NCBI GenBank assembly: GCA_051530055.1
Contig: CM121342.1
Span: forward strand, 10,478,001 to 10,542,000
Direction: 5' to 3'
DNA: 64,000 nucleotides
Source: Neoechinorhynchus agilis
Lineage: Eukaryota > Acanthocephala
The notes under the pieces are model-generated. The model was not told where the DNA came from. It searched no databases and saw nothing but the letters and a program-made list of their open reading frames with translations. Positions within the stretch are counted from its first letter, which is position 1. Each line of letters opens with the position of its first letter. Shown here one piece after another: positions 24,592-36,342 of this stretch. The position numbers and the translations under genes are program-made.

Positions 24592-27396
24592 TTATCCACG
24601 ATTCGATAGGACACCGGTCCTGATCGTTGCTCCACGACTCGCTTTGCCATTTCCCAGCTCTTCCTTTTTTCCACCACACTTCATTGCCTTCCCCAAACTC
24701 GCGATATGCCCATGCGGTCTCTGCCTCTGTCTTCGCGCTGTCCTGTCTCGCACTGTTTCCTCTGTATTTGGTCTGATATTGTCGAACACTGTATTCATCC
24801 TCCTCCCTAACATCATTTCTGCTGGACCTTTTCCTGTGATTGCATGAGGCGTGTTTCGGTATGTTTGTAGAAATTCCGTAAGTGCCCTTCGAGTATCCAT
24901 TCCTTCCCCTGCCATTCCGCGTCGTTTAAGGGTTCCTATGAATCGTTCTACCAACCCATTCGTTTGTGGGTGGTAAGGACTCGCCTTTATGATCTCGATC
25001 CCATTTTCTTCGCAAAACGCCTTGAACTGTTGCGACATAAATTGAGGCCCGTTATCGCTCACAATTTTCTTTGGAGTCCCGAATCGAGCAAATGTTTCCC
25101 TCATCCGATCGATCACCATTTCGGATGTTATTTTGCATGTATTGAAGAACCAAACCTCGGGCCACTTACTCCTTGCATCTAGGATCGCCAAATACATCTT
25201 GGAGTTTGTCGGTCCCGCCAAATCGATGTACACGCGCTCCCACACTTCCGCCGGATAGTCCCAAGATATAAGCGGCAGTTGTTGAATATTTGGTCGGGCT
25301 ATTTGGCACCTTTCGCAACCTTCTACCTTCCGCCGTATGTCATCCTCTATACGGGGCCACCATGCGTAATATCGGCATAGAGCTTTTGTGCCTTCAATTC
25401 CTGAATGACCACGATGTAACATATCTAACACTTCCTTTCTCAGAGAAAATGGGATGACAATTCTTTGTAAGTGCATGACAATGCCGTTTTCGCAGGATAA
25501 CTCACCTGCTCGGGCAGCGAACTGCCTGACCGTATCGAGTATCGTTTTCGGCCATCCGAGCTGCAAATATCGTCCAATCCTTACCAGTTGACGATCTTTA
25601 ATCGATTCCGCTTTCAATCTTGACTTCGTTAAACCGCAAGCCTCCACCTTCTCCTCTTGCACCATTCGTAGCGTTATTGTCTCCTCCTCTGAGTATTTCT
25701 GCTTTGGTGGGTCTACCGGAAATCTCGACAAAAAATCAGCACATTTGTTCTCGACCCCTTGAACATATTCGATCTCAAAGTCGTATTGATTCAAGAACAG
25801 GCCCCAGCGTACCAGTCGATTATTCGTCATCTTGGACAAATCTCTCCGCATTCCAAAAATATGCTTCAGGGGTTTGTGATCGGTCTCTAAGATGAATCGA
25901 TGTCCATATAAGAATTGGTGGAACCTCTTGATCGAGCTGACGATTGCTAAAGCTTCCTTTTCTATAGCCGCGTATTTCTTTTCCGCTGAGGTAAGTGTCC
26001 GGGATACAAACATGATCGGTTCTTTGCTCCCATCTTCCTTCTTATGGAACAATCCCGCACCAATTCCTTCTTCGCTTGCGTCGCATGTCAGCACAGTCAT
26101 TCTTTTGATATAGAAAGGTACTAAGACCTTGTGATTTTGGACCGCTCGCTTTACTCCATCGAAGATGTCCTTCTCATACTTTCTCCATTTCCACGGAACT
26201 CCTTGTTTCAGTAACGCATACAATCCCCTGCAGTGAGATTGCAATTCGGGAATGAAGCGTTCTAGATAGTTGACCATACCGATGAACGACTTAAGCTCTT
26301 TTTTATTTCGTGGGTATCGCGCCGGCGTTATCGCAGTCACCTTTTCTCCTTGCGGTTTTATTTTCCCGTCTTCTAAGCTGTGCCCCAAATATCTCACCTG
26401 TGCTTCCATAAATCTACATTTATCTCTTTTGATGCCTATCCCTGCCTCCTCAAGTCGCTCGAGCACTGCCTTTAAATTTTGGAGATGTTCTGCGTCATTC
26501 TTTCCGGAGATGATTATATCGTCGAGATAAGCTCCGGTACTTGGGATATCTATCAACAAATTGTCTATAAATTTCTGGAATATCTGCGGAGCGCAACTTA
26601 GTCCGAACGGCATCCTCCGGTACCGGAACAATCCCCATGGAGTCGATATATTTAGGAGTTTCCTATGGTCGTCTGCCACCTCTAACTGCAAGTAAGCATC
26701 CGATAAATCAATAGTAGAGTACTTCTTGCCATTCCCCAATCTCTGTAGCATGTCGTCGAAAGTTGGCATATGATAGCTGTCCTGCCTTAAAGCTTTATTG
26801 ACGGTGATTCTGAAATCCGCACAGATTCGTATTTGTCCATTACTTTTCTTCGTGATGACCATAGGGGTTCCCCATTCTAAATTTGTGTCGCCTGTCTCCA
26901 CTCGTTCCAATACCCCCTTGTTCGTCAATCGTTCCATTTCTTTAACTACCGCATCCTGTAATGCCCATGGCACTCTCCTCGCTGGTATCCACGTGGGCTG
27001 AGCACCGTCTGCAATCGGCAGTGTTACTCTGAAATTCCTGATGGGGGTACACTTCTCCTCGAAAAGTACTTCAAACTGTTTTAGCATCTCATCCACTGAC
27101 TCCTGTACGGTCTTTATTCCCCTGACGATCACTGAAGGGGGTAACTCCATATCAAACAGCTTTATCCAGTCAATCCCCCATAAACATCCCTTCGTTCCTT
27201 TTACCACGTGCACCACTGTATTCTTCTTTATCCCTCTTGTTTCGATTCTCACTTTGCACTTGCCCAGACAGTCTATTTCGGATCCTCCAAACGCCTTCAA
27301 TCGCTTCGTCGCTTTCAAACTCGGCTTTCCGATCTTATTCCACATATCCTCGTCGATGATACTAACTTCCGCCCCAGTATCAAAATTCATTGTCAC
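24592..27396 (-). CDS. Pol polyprotein region of the Gypsy element
   Basis: Open frame of about 934 residues with the standard Ty3/Gypsy order of aspartic protease, reverse transcriptase, RNase H and integrase (HHCC motif then a DDE core). It would process the polyprotein, copy the RNA and insert the DNA. It belongs to the transposon and not to the host. Confidence 0.93.
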   Translation of the reverse strand: MTMNFDTGAEVSIIDEDMWNKIGKPSLKATKRLKAFGGSEIDCLGKCKVRIETRGIKKNTVVHVVKGTKGCLWGIDWIKLFDMELPPSVIVRGIKTVQESVDEMLKQFEVLFEEKCTPIRNFRVTLPIADGAQPTWIPARRVPWALQDAVVKEMERLTNKGVLERVETGDTNLEWGTPMVITKKSNGQIRICADFRITVNKALRQDSYHMPTFDDMLQRLGNGKKYSTIDLSDAYLQLEVADDHRKLLNISTPWGLFRYRRMPFGLSCAPQIFQKFIDNLLIDIPSTGAYLDDIIISGKNDAEHLQNLKAVLERLEEAGIGIKRDKCRFMEAQVRYLGHSLEDGKIKPQGEKVTAITPARYPRNKKELKSFIGMVNYLERFIPELQSHCRGLYALLKQGVPWKWRKYEKDIFDGVKRAVQNHKVLVPFYIKRMTVLTCDASEEGIGAGLFHKKEDGSKEPIMFVSRTLTSAEKKYAAIEKEALAIVSSIKRFHQFLYGHRFILETDHKPLKHIFGMRRDLSKMTNNRLVRWGLFLNQYDFEIEYVQGVENKCADFLSRFPVDPPKQKYSEEETITLRMVQEEKVEACGLTKSRLKAESIKDRQLVRIGRYLQLGWPKTILDTVRQFAARAGELSCENGIVMHLQRIVIPFSLRKEVLDMLHRGHSGIEGTKALCRYYAWWPRIEDDIRRKVEGCERCQIARPNIQQLPLISWDYPAEVWERVYIDLAGPTNSKMYLAILDARSKWPEVWFFNTCKITSEMVIDRMRETFARFGTPKKIVSDNGPQFMSQQFKAFCEENGIEIIKASPYHPQTNGLVERFIGTLKRRGMAGEGMDTRRALTEFLQTYRNTPHAITGKGPAEMMLGRRMNTVFDNIRPNTEETVRDRTARRQRQRPHGHIASLGKAMKCGGKKEELGNGKASRGATIRTGVLSNRG

Positions 27397-27496
27397 TTGA
27401 CATCCATCGACCCTCGCCGTTATTTCTGCTCGATTACCCTCGTCATTTGCAGTGCAGATCAGCCCATAACAACCATAATCTTTCTTAAGTTCCCAC

Positions 27497-28471
27497 TCAT
27501 CCTCTAGGCTGCACTCCTTTTACCGCTTCTACTTGTCTCACCCCCGCTTTTCTACATATTCGGGCAAAATGTCCGCTAATACCACACTTGTAACATTTTC
27601 CTCTACTTGCCGGACATTGAACTTTATCTCGATGAACGAATCCGCACTTTCCGCATCGATTACCGAACTTCTCTTTCGGTTCTTGTACTCGCTTATCCTC
27701 TGATTTCCTTGTGAACCTTTGACTTCTTATTATTCGATCAACCTCGACCTCTCCTCTTTGATCCGAACGCTCGTTACTTTTTGAATCACATAACAGCTCA
27801 CTCGCCTTTTCTGCTACCTCGATCGTTTCGGCAATCTTTAAGACTTCCTCCAATGATGCTGAATCCTTGCCTTGCATCGCAGCTTTTCTTAAAGCTTTCG
27901 AGGGTGTCGCCACGATTATATGATCTTTAATCCTTTCGTCGACCGCTGATCATTCATCCTTAACTTCCTTGTTGTAGAAACCGCATCCTCGTGCAGCTCC
28001 TCTTAGTGCTGTAGCCCACTCGGCGTGAGTTTGTCCTTCTGCTTTACGACATGTACTAAAGAGGTAGCGCGCCGTTATCTGGTGCATTGGCTGTGCTACG
28101 TGAGCGTCAATCAGCGACTTGACATCTACATAGCTGACTTCGTCGAACGGTCGGCCGGCTACCATCTTCTTTAGCTCTGTTTAAATCTTTGGACCCATCC
28201 AGGCCAATAGACAGGATCTACGCTTTTTTCGTCGCTTTCTTTGATTCCATTGATTTCCATGTGGGCTTCGGCTTGTTCTACGTACTCGGCCCAGTTCTCG
28301 ACTCCATCGAAAGTGCGGAATGGGGGGTATCTGTGCTCCCCGTATCACATTTTTCTGTTCAATCTGGGCCTTGGACACCATTTTGAACATCTCTTCCATC
28401 CACACCTTTTGCTGTCCCATGATACCCTCCATCCATGTCTTCCATTTGTCCTCGTCGCCAGATGTTGACAT
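27497..28471 (-). pseudogene. Gag region of the Gypsy element (broken)
   Basis: Gag-like sequence spread over more than one frame, ending in a nucleocapsid-type part with CCHC knuckle residues (GKCYKCGISGHFARIC). The first frame begins MSTSGDEDKW inside the last bases of the LTR. The region is fossil, with about two or three breaks. Confidence 0.8.
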
Positions 28472-28581
28472 GGTGGATGAACCAAACAGCGGACCTCTTT
28501 ATTTCAACAAAACTGTTTTTGTACAACACACACTATTTTATGCCCATTTACGCTAGCCCAATCAATAGCATACTTACCACA
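28463..28581 (-). repeat. 5' LTR of the Gypsy element
   Basis: 119 bp, 4 differences from the other LTR. The adjacent internal sequence on the minus strand (tggcgacgaggac, right after a 2-base gap) is in the position of a tRNA primer-binding site. Confidence 0.93.
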
Positions 28582-29960
28582 GTATGGTAGATGGAAAGTG
28601 ATTTTGAGTTGAAGAGGACGGGAGTTATCAGAGTTTTTGTTGGAGATGCGCTGAACGGAGACGGGGGAAACAAAAAGAAAACAGGATTTGGGAAACGGTT
28701 GTTGATGGGCAATATTAAGGTGATGAATGTAGTGTTTCTGAAGGTCTAATTTGGATAATGTTATTATTTCGGAGATACCTGAGGGGAGGATGTTATGTGT
28801 AGCTCCGTAGTTGGATGAAATATTATGATAGTGTTTGTTGCTGGAGGCCTGTTGCGGTGTTTGTTGAGAAAGATTGCTTTTGCGGTAGGCATGAGTGGTA
28901 GAGGTGCATGGACGTTTTCGAACTAAAGGTCTCGTGGGAAAATGTTTTTTGCGTAAATAGTCAAACAAGGTGGGGAGTTTTAAGATAGTTTGCTAAGCAG
29001 TTCTCAAAGAGTTAGGTGGCGAATTTCGGGAGGGTTGAGAAGTTTTGGAGCAGGTGGAGAGTTTTGGGAATTGTTGGGAGAGGTGGGGCGAATTCATAGC
29101 AACGAGAGATGATGGCCGAGGTGGAGTAGGCCTATCATTACCAAAATGAATCGAAGGGTTGATTGATTTTGATAGTGTTCCTCATTTTGCTCTTGTTTCT
29201 ACTCGTTCAGACGTTTCTTCGATCTTTTGTTCAACCGTAGCTTTGTTAGTAGTAACTTCAGCTGAATTCCTTTCGCTTTTAATAGCGTTACCTTTTATCC
29301 CAGTTACAATATCATACTCCTTCACAGTAATTTTAGAATCATTAAGTACTACGGGCTGAATATCCTCTAAGGGTGGTACCAAATCCTTAGTAATTTTCGA
29401 AATATTCATAGACTTTTGAACACCAATTGCTTCCAATGAATCTTCATTTGAGTTTGGTATACTGATGGCATCTAGGAAAACCGTATTCTTCTTTGTGGCC
29501 ACTCCACTGGTCGATTTCTGTAAACCTATAGCTTTTTCCTAGAATTTCCCTTTGTGACATTTGTCTGCATCTTTGAACCGTTTGCTTTTTTCCCTTTGCA
29601 TTTTTTGACTTCGACCAACTGCTCACTTTTAAGAGTTTCAATTTCGAGCAGAATTGCTTTAGCTAATATATCCTTAACTGTACTCATCGCTTCAATTAAT
29701 TAATTCTTTAGAGTTTCAGTAAGTCGTTCGGAGCACTTATTTAGTGCAACATCAAGAAGAGCGGAATACTTGGCCGATTATCGTTCATTGTTAATTGGTT
29801 AAAGGACGTTGACGAGAGAGAAACTTGTATGTGAATTTCAATGGTTTTAGCAGTCAAGAAAACGCACGAATGAAGCATAATTCATACAGACATAAAACAT
29901 CATCGCGCTCTCGATAATGAGCTTCGCTGAGAAAAATCCATTATAGCAAAAATCTACAAC
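28582..29960 (-). mobile_element. LINE copy d, 5' part
   Basis: Continues LINE copy d on the far side of the LTR element, beginning with the repeated GTATG. It carries the same ORF1-like frames as 16,556-17,471 (MFDYLRKKHF; DAISIPNSNEDSLEAIG). The 5' end is uncertain. Confidence 0.7.
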
Positions 29961-30829
29961 CGTATGAACACAACACGAAACAAATTCTAGACAAAGGTCA
30001 TCACGGAGAAGTAGAGAGATTAAATGCAATCCTTTCAATTCACGGATATTTATACAACTTCTCACTTCTTTTCCGTCGGTGTTTTTCACGTATTGTACAA
30101 AGCACAAAACAATGCTTCGGAAGGTCTTTATCAAGCATCACAGGATTTAAAAAAATGCTATAGGTTACCCCCAGGCCACGCCGGTAAAGCGACTAATTTA
30201 ATAATAAAACGTTTGAAGCAGTATTTTCTCCTATTCATAATTTGTTAAATAATTGAATCTGAAGAAACATTCAATAATTTAAGGCCCTGTTTCAGGATTC
30301 ATTAAGCTTTAAATGTTTTTATCCCTTTATATTCGACGTTCCGCATTCGCGATAATTGATACTGGTGAAAAAATCCGGCGGTTTTGTACATGCACTATCG
30401 TAATGCTGTCCCAATCCCCGGGAAATAAATATTCGTCTAAATGAAACGCCTCGCTTTTAAAAACAATCTAACTTTTAAGCCCATCGTTTATAGAAATCGG
30501 CATAAGGATATTGTGCAACTAAGATGACGAGTTAAATCCAACATATTTTTTCTTCAACAACTGAAATAAGGGTGATTTCACATTCTAAAAGTTCATTTGT
30601 TGGCTACATGAAAATTGATTATATGAAGCGTCAGTGTAAAGTTTCAACTACTTTTTCTATAATCTTAATCTCGAATTTCTACCAGTAACTTCTTCGTATT
30701 CCTATATTACTATTTCTTGTTACACGTTGCAAATCGAAGCAAAATTAGATCACATTAGGAAAGGGCTCAGTTGGCATCCTTAAAAGAAATCACAGAACAC
30801 GCGTTAAATCTAAAATTTTGTTTCGCAAA
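29961..30829. other. 3' flank of stomatin copy B, no gene seen
   Basis: Same as 17,928-18,798. No convincing coding frame. Confidence 0.4.
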
Positions 30830-31783
30830 TCACGCATCAAATGTTTGGCCTCGTCCGGAAAACACCTTGAGCATGTCCAGCGGGATCGGAAATACAATAG
30901 TAGAATTATTATCAGCACTTATTGCGTTCAGAGTCTGCAAATACCGAAGTTGAATGGCAGCAGGCGAGGCACCAATAATGTCAGCCGCTTCCTTTAGGGC
31001 ACTAGACGCTTGTCGTTCACCCTCCGCTGCGATTATTTTAGCCTTGGCATCTCGATCAGCTTCTGCTTCGGCAGCCATTGCTCTTTGCATTTGAGGTGGT
31101 AATTTAACATCCGTGATTTCAACCCTCTCGATTTTAAGACCCCATTGATCAGTAACGACATCTAATCCATGTTGCATTTCACTTGCAATTCGTTCTCGGC
31201 TAGTCAGGAATTCACTAAGGGTGAGATTTGCTACCATATTCCGAAGGGTAGTTGCGGCTAAAACAATCGTAGATGCTCTGGCATTTTCAACTCTAACAAC
31301 GCTTAGAATTGGATTAAACACCCGCGAATATAAAACCGCATCTACTCCGATGGTAACGGAATCTTTGGTAAGGACTTCTTGTGCCGGTATGTTCAAATTA
31401 ATGGTTCTGAGGTCAACAGTGACAATCGTGTCAAGGAATGGGATTGTAAAGAATAATCCAGGTCCTTTAGCGGTATCTCCTGATAGTTTTCCAAGTCGAA
31501 ACAATACTGCTCGCTCGTACTGACGGACAACACGAACTGATATAAAGATAGTTATAGGAAATACACGAGTCGTTCATCGCTGTGATCTCGGATGAGCGTC
31601 TCATTTTAAAAGAATTGAAACGAGTGTTACCAAACCGATTATAATCACTCTGGCAGCCTTCGTAAATGCGCCTGAATCATCATTATCATCCATTGGTTCA
31701 ACAACGTGTGCACCAGCTCCCGTCTCATGCTGTTTGGGCGCATCTACAAATGCATCCATCTCAATTACCTGGTCCTTTTCCAT
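30830..31783 (-). CDS. Stomatin-like membrane protein, copy B
   Basis: Near-identical to the copy at 18,799-19,752. The only residue difference seen is Ala for Val in NAISxDNNST near the C-terminus. The main exon runs from 30,830 to about 31,564 and the first exon from about 31,631 to 31,783, with the same unclear junction. SPFH domain, membrane hairpin and C-terminal coiled region are all intact, so both copies could be expressed. The LTR element and LINE lie beyond its 3' flank. Confidence 0.88.
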
Positions 31784-31790
31784 TTCGTCT

Positions 31791-33051
31791 AGAAAGTAAT
31801 CGGATTAAAGATTGCGAGATCATTGCAGCGAAGGGGTAATAAAGATAGTCGATTCGCTGAGGAAGTGCGCATTGCTTCGAACTTGATACCAATGTATATT
31901 TTGACATATAGTTTATGATACAAACGACTTGGGTGTACGTTCGCGGTTTGATCAGATAGGTTATATACTCTAGCTACCCAGCAAGCGAGTCGACCAACAC
32001 TAAACATATTTTATCAATAGAAATCCGGGATAAGGTCAAGGATAAGACTTATAGCGAGAACGTGAAGGCATGTGAACGAACTATTTAACATATCATTACG
32101 CTGAAAACATACATTTGTCACAAGACTACATTTACACTAGAAAATGACTAAGACTTTTCATATTCGTAAGACTTTCCATGAGGTTGTTGCTAAACAGTCT
32201 GAAGGGCTAAACCGAAAAGATGTTTTTCGACTATTGGAAATTAGCCGAATGAAGTTATGAAGGAAGGCGACATGGAATAATTTTAAGACAATGGATACTT
32301 GTTGAACCTATAATCTTATCGGGATTTCGTAACAACTATTTATGGTAATGTTGATATGTGAAGAGGTACCGAGGTTAACGATTAGAAGTGTTTGTTAGGT
32401 ATTCACCCCGTATCTCATCGGGTTCATTATAAGTATGACATCGGTTTCCGAAATGTCTTTAATAAAAATATTATTCACCAGGTAAAGACCTAAACAACAC
32501 TTTTGATTTATGGTAACTTTTGTGTTAACTTTTTCGTCAAAAGAGAAAAATCCTAAATTTACTGATGACTTCACATGGATAACAAGAGAGATATATAGTC
32601 GACCGTTGATTTTTTAAGTTGTTTTTCGTTTGCATATAAAGTACAATATTTCCATATTTTGCACATTTAAGAAAGCATACCGTCCCGTGCAACATCTTTG
32701 GTACATTGTGTCTCATTTCTGTCATTAGTCAACCAAATCACAACTTTTTAAAGATTTAAATTTGAAGTCAATCGCGCCTGCATTATCTACGAGCATGATC
32801 TTGTCGTTTGAAGGAGGTGACTTAGGGCCATAGCTAAGAGCTTTGAGACACGATACCCAGGGCCGTTCACCGCGGAAATGATCGACCTGCACTTCAGCAA
32901 TGACCCGTGGGAACTTCTGACATCTTCTGCGTTTTGATCATTGGGTGCATTACTGGCGCATGCAATGGTCCTCGGATGTAGGCGTTAAACGCTTTGAATT
33001 GGCACCAAACAATCACTTTGCGAAATGCGAAATTCATTTCATTACGGCGTT
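31791..33051. other. 5' flank of stomatin copy B, no gene seen
   Basis: Duplicate of 19,760-21,020. Presumed promoter region; no element recognised apart from the hammerhead-core-like motif at 32,400-32,433. Confidence 0.4.
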
Positions 33052-34705
33052 CTTTGCTATCATCCTTCTCAACTCATAAGTAATCCCACCTCTTAGTAAT
33101 GTCGACATCATCCCCTCCTCCACACTTCACCCGATCGCAACTAATTCGTCACCCTTGTCACTAACCATCTCACCCGTGCGAGAAATTCGGTCTTCGTGTT
33201 GGATGGCGAACACTTATCCGGCTAATCCCTTCACGGAGCAGCATTAACTTTCAGGGCTGTCGCCCCCTGTTGGTAAGGCCGCTGGAACCTTTTCGATACT
33301 CAAACGGTATTTATTTCTCCACAAATCAGTCGACCTTTCATCTTCGTCTCGATTTCCTTTTTTCTCTAGATCGCAATCCTGCCCTCTGTTCTTAGCCTCC
33401 TTTTGCGTTTTGATGCGCATTTGATACATTAGTCATGTCACATATACTTGAAGCTTCAACTTATCATCATTCGTTAGGTCTTTTCGCCGGTGCGGCATTG
33501 ATTGACTTTTTCAACCGCATGTTATCGCGGTTCAAAACAAATTTAGTTTTGACCGATACTTCGGAGTACTGAGCGGGGCAATCGTAGGGAGAAGACAACA
33601 AACGTGCGACGCGTTATTGTGCTTAAATCAAAGGGATGAGTTAACTATCTTTGTTCTATGGATGTGTTTTTCAGGGCCCTGAAGAAAGAGCAAAACTCCG
33701 GAAAATCAGTCTAAAATAAACATTTGTTTCAACCTAGTATAGTGCTCAAATAAGCGCAATCGAAGAAATAATATGCGGCTGAGAAGTCAATCGACAATTT
33801 ACCAGCTAAACATCTAAGCAGAAATTTTTTAAATGAATTCAGATTAATATTCAGTGCCCTGATGTGATTTTTCTTCGATTTTTCCAAGAAAGTCGACAAA
33901 ATTGACGCCTCTTTGACAACCATCATTCGGGACAACTAGCGTCAAACATCACAGATTCTTAAACTGTTTATTTAAATGAAAATCTTATTCTGCTATAGTT
34001 GTACCGACAATATTCCATAAAAACCGAATGATTTTTTACTCTTGAACCGTAGCTTTGCAGCCCTTAACATAATGCTTCACGCTACTTATCCATAATTTTA
34101 AATACTATCGATCCCGACTTGCTGGGAAGCGGTGAGCAAAAACCTCAATACGGTAGAATTCGTTTTGGATTCGTGTAACTTAGCAATCTCATAAAGTCAA
34201 CACGATCTTTTCATTATGTACAATGTTGTCTAATGACCACCCTAAATCAATTTCAATTCTTTGAAGGCTTGAAAGCCAAGAAAAGGCAATTCTATTTTTT
34301 ATATGTCAGCAATAATGGTGAAAAAGCAGAATGTAGTTTGCCATCGGGCAAAATATTTAAATCAAATTTGAAATACAACTTCTTAGCAAGAAGCTCACGC
34401 TGGAACGATAGCCTATAGTATTGAACCAATAGGCGCAATGGCCAATTTTCTACCCATATTGAATTTTGGGAATGAAAATGACGAATCAGGTTTCTATGAA
34501 TCGTTCATCTCAAACTGTTAAAAGGATTATCTTTAAGAAAGATGAACTTTTGTGAAATGTATCCGATGAGTGAAAAAAGTAAACGGTTCGCCCCAACTGT
34601 TTTTCAAAAAAGATGTGCTCTATAACTAGGACAAACAAATTTCTTATTTTGAAACTAAGTTATGAACTTGTTCAATTATCAAGAGGCTCCCTATCATCAC
34701 TGAGA
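33052..34705. other. Stretch without recognisable gene
   Basis: Starts abruptly at the duplication boundary with a pyrimidine-rich segment (33,060-33,420). The remainder is AT-rich and shows no convincing coding frame. A motif CCTGAAGAA, a GAG/CTC hairpin and GGAAAAT lies at 33,677-33,706. Confidence 0.4.
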
Positions 34706-35503
34706 TTACAAACTTTTTCCTGTATCCAAATCGCATCGTATTTTCATCCACCAAATCCCTCCATTTTGACAAAGCCTTCGTTTGTAAGAAAGCACGCGGT
34801 GATCATTACTTTCTTGTAAAACTTGCTCGGGATATCTTTCTCCTAAGTAACCAATCTTAGGCAAATATAATTCTGGGTTCTGATCGCCTTGGTCCACAGC
34901 GCACAAAAAATCATGGTGTGAATATCTGTACCTTTGTCCTTTTCTTGGTTCAGTTTGAACTCCCGTGTTTACTAAGGGCAAAACTTCAAAGTTTATCGTG
35001 CTGTTTCGAATATCTGCCAAGCAATTTCGTGCCTTTGTTGCTTCCCGATCTTCACCTCTCACGTCAGATCGCTGTTTTGCATTCAAAACCTTTTCGGTCA
35101 ATATAGGATCCGATGCACACCGATTTTGCTCCAAAATCAATGGTTTAACACTTTCCAGAAACTCCTCAATCTCAGGCAGATCTCGATTGCAAGAAACTTC
35201 TATTGCTTCTTTGCATGCACTGTAGATTGAGAACATAGCTTCCCGAAACTCTTTGTTATGAATGCGCTCAAAATAGTTGACCTTTGGGGGCTCCGAGTTT
35301 GACTCCTTATCGACCATGCTAGTGCTATATCTATAGTGAGGGATATTGCGGCTTAAGGAATTCAAGTAATGAACAAGATGGGTATGTTTCCTTAAAGAGA
35401 CGAATCGATAAGCGAAACTAAAATACTGTGCAAAGAGCATCCACACTAAAGTTATCTTCACTACAACAAACGTACAGATTCCGTTATCCACGCTCAAGTG
35501 CAT
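34706..35503 (-). CDS. Hypothetical protein, no family recognised
   Basis: Open frame of up to 265 residues. The first 62 residues include a hydrophobic segment (FVVVKITLVWMLFAQYFSFA) that could be a signal anchor. Alternatively translation starts at an internal Met (MVDKESNSEPPK, position 35,317), which begins a charged soluble region with helical segments (EFREAMFSIYSACKEAIE, LPEIEEFLESVKPLILEQ). A possible splice donor after YPEQVLQE suggests the final residues may be intron read-through and a further exon may exist. It lies on the same strand as UQCRB and Drosha but about 850 bases downstream. I do not recognise it. Length and composition favour a real gene. Confidence 0.5.
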   Translation of the reverse strand: MHLSVDNGICTFVVVKITLVWMLFAQYFSFAYRFVSLRKHTHLVHYLNSLSRNIPHYRYSTSMVDKESNSEPPKVNYFERIHNKEFREAMFSIYSACKEAIEVSCNRDLPEIEEFLESVKPLILEQNRCASDPILTEKVLNAKQRSDVRGEDREATKARNCLADIRNSTINFEVLPLVNTGVQTEPRKGQRYRYSHHDFLCAVDQGDQNPELYLPKIGYLGERYPEQVLQESNDHRVLSYKRRLCQNGGIWWMKIRCDLDTGKSL

Positions 35504-35854
35504 TAACCGTTGAAATCAATAAAAAGCTGCACATTCTATTTATAGGTCAGAGCGTGGGATTCGCTACGATCGAAACCAAATTCAAAAATTTTGCTTTTAG
35601 AACAGCAAAGGCAGATCGCATTTTTATATTTTGGCTAACTAAACTAACACTCAATGTTTAACAAGGGTTTGCCCTTTCAAACATCTTTTTGAAGATTCAA
35701 ACCGGTTACGTTAGACAATTCAAGACAACAATGTGCATTGGAAATTGGAAAGCAAATGAACACACTTAGGTTTCCTCTCGTAAATCCACCTAAATTCCGC
35801 AATACATAATATCCGTCCGATAAATCGAGTGGGGAAATGCAGTATCCGTCTTTT

Positions 35855-35945
35855 AGGCCATTACACCAGGACGGCAGCTGAGTGATCTAGTGCGGTGGGG
35901 TAAATGTTTGTAAACTTTTTGCTTTAAAAAGTATTAGCGTCTTTG
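35855..35945 (+). mobile_element. Second LINE family, 3' tail fragment, copy 4
   Basis: Short match to the conserved 3' tail (ttacaccaggacggcagctg, then agtgatc) seen at 46,437, 41,000 and 10,000. No coding part remains. Confidence 0.6.
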
Positions 35946-36342
35946 AGAAAAATGCGAAATTCTAAAACAACAACAAGATCCATTCCGATTTTCGGATCAG
36001 TAACACCGTTTTCCTACATTACGGAGATTCGTCATTCAGTATAATAAAACTTCGGCACATTCACAGAAGTCTGTTCAAAAATAGTGTTTTTGATGATAAA
36101 CGATTTGACGTGAACACAAACTTATTAATCTTAAGTTATGTTAAATATAATTTGCACCAAGATTCCCAAAATAAATAGTTATTAAATTAAGCATTCTCAA
36201 AAAATCTAAAGTAAAAATGATACCGGAAGCTACTAAACTCATTGAATCCTTTACTGCTCACATATTTTGAAAAAATAATATAACATTCTTTCAAAGGTCT
36301 CTTCAATAATGGATAATTCGAGAAGAAAAGATATTCGTTTGT

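Larger units (their letters stand above)
24165..28581 (-). mobile_element. Ty3/Gypsy LTR retrotransposon, near-complete fossil
   Basis: Element of 4,417 bp flanked by the 5-bp duplication GTATG (24,160-24,164 and 28,582-28,586). The parts in minus-strand order are the 5' LTR, a gag region with a CCHC zinc knuckle (CYKCGISGHFARIC), and a long pol region with protease (FDTGAEVSIID), RT (YLDDIIISG), RNase H (LTCDASEEGIGAG) and integrase (VSDNGPQF, SPYHPQTNGLVERF). A polypurine tract and the 3' LTR follow. Pol is open over about 930 residues; gag has about two or three breaks, so the copy is probably not autonomous. The LTRs differ at 4 of 119 positions, suggesting moderate age. It sits inside LINE copy d. 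Confidence 0.95.
28582..33051. repeat. Segmental duplication, copy B
   Basis: Matches copy A at a constant offset of 12,031 with about ten base differences noticed. The short remaining left part of the copy is at 24,083-24,164 on the other side of the LTR element. In B the LINE is continuous with its RT half, so B is more likely the original arrangement. Confidence 0.95.

Noticed and set aside
24644-28556. Several plus-strand open frames across the LTR element
   Set aside because: They are antisense shadows of the pol and gag regions and show no domain.
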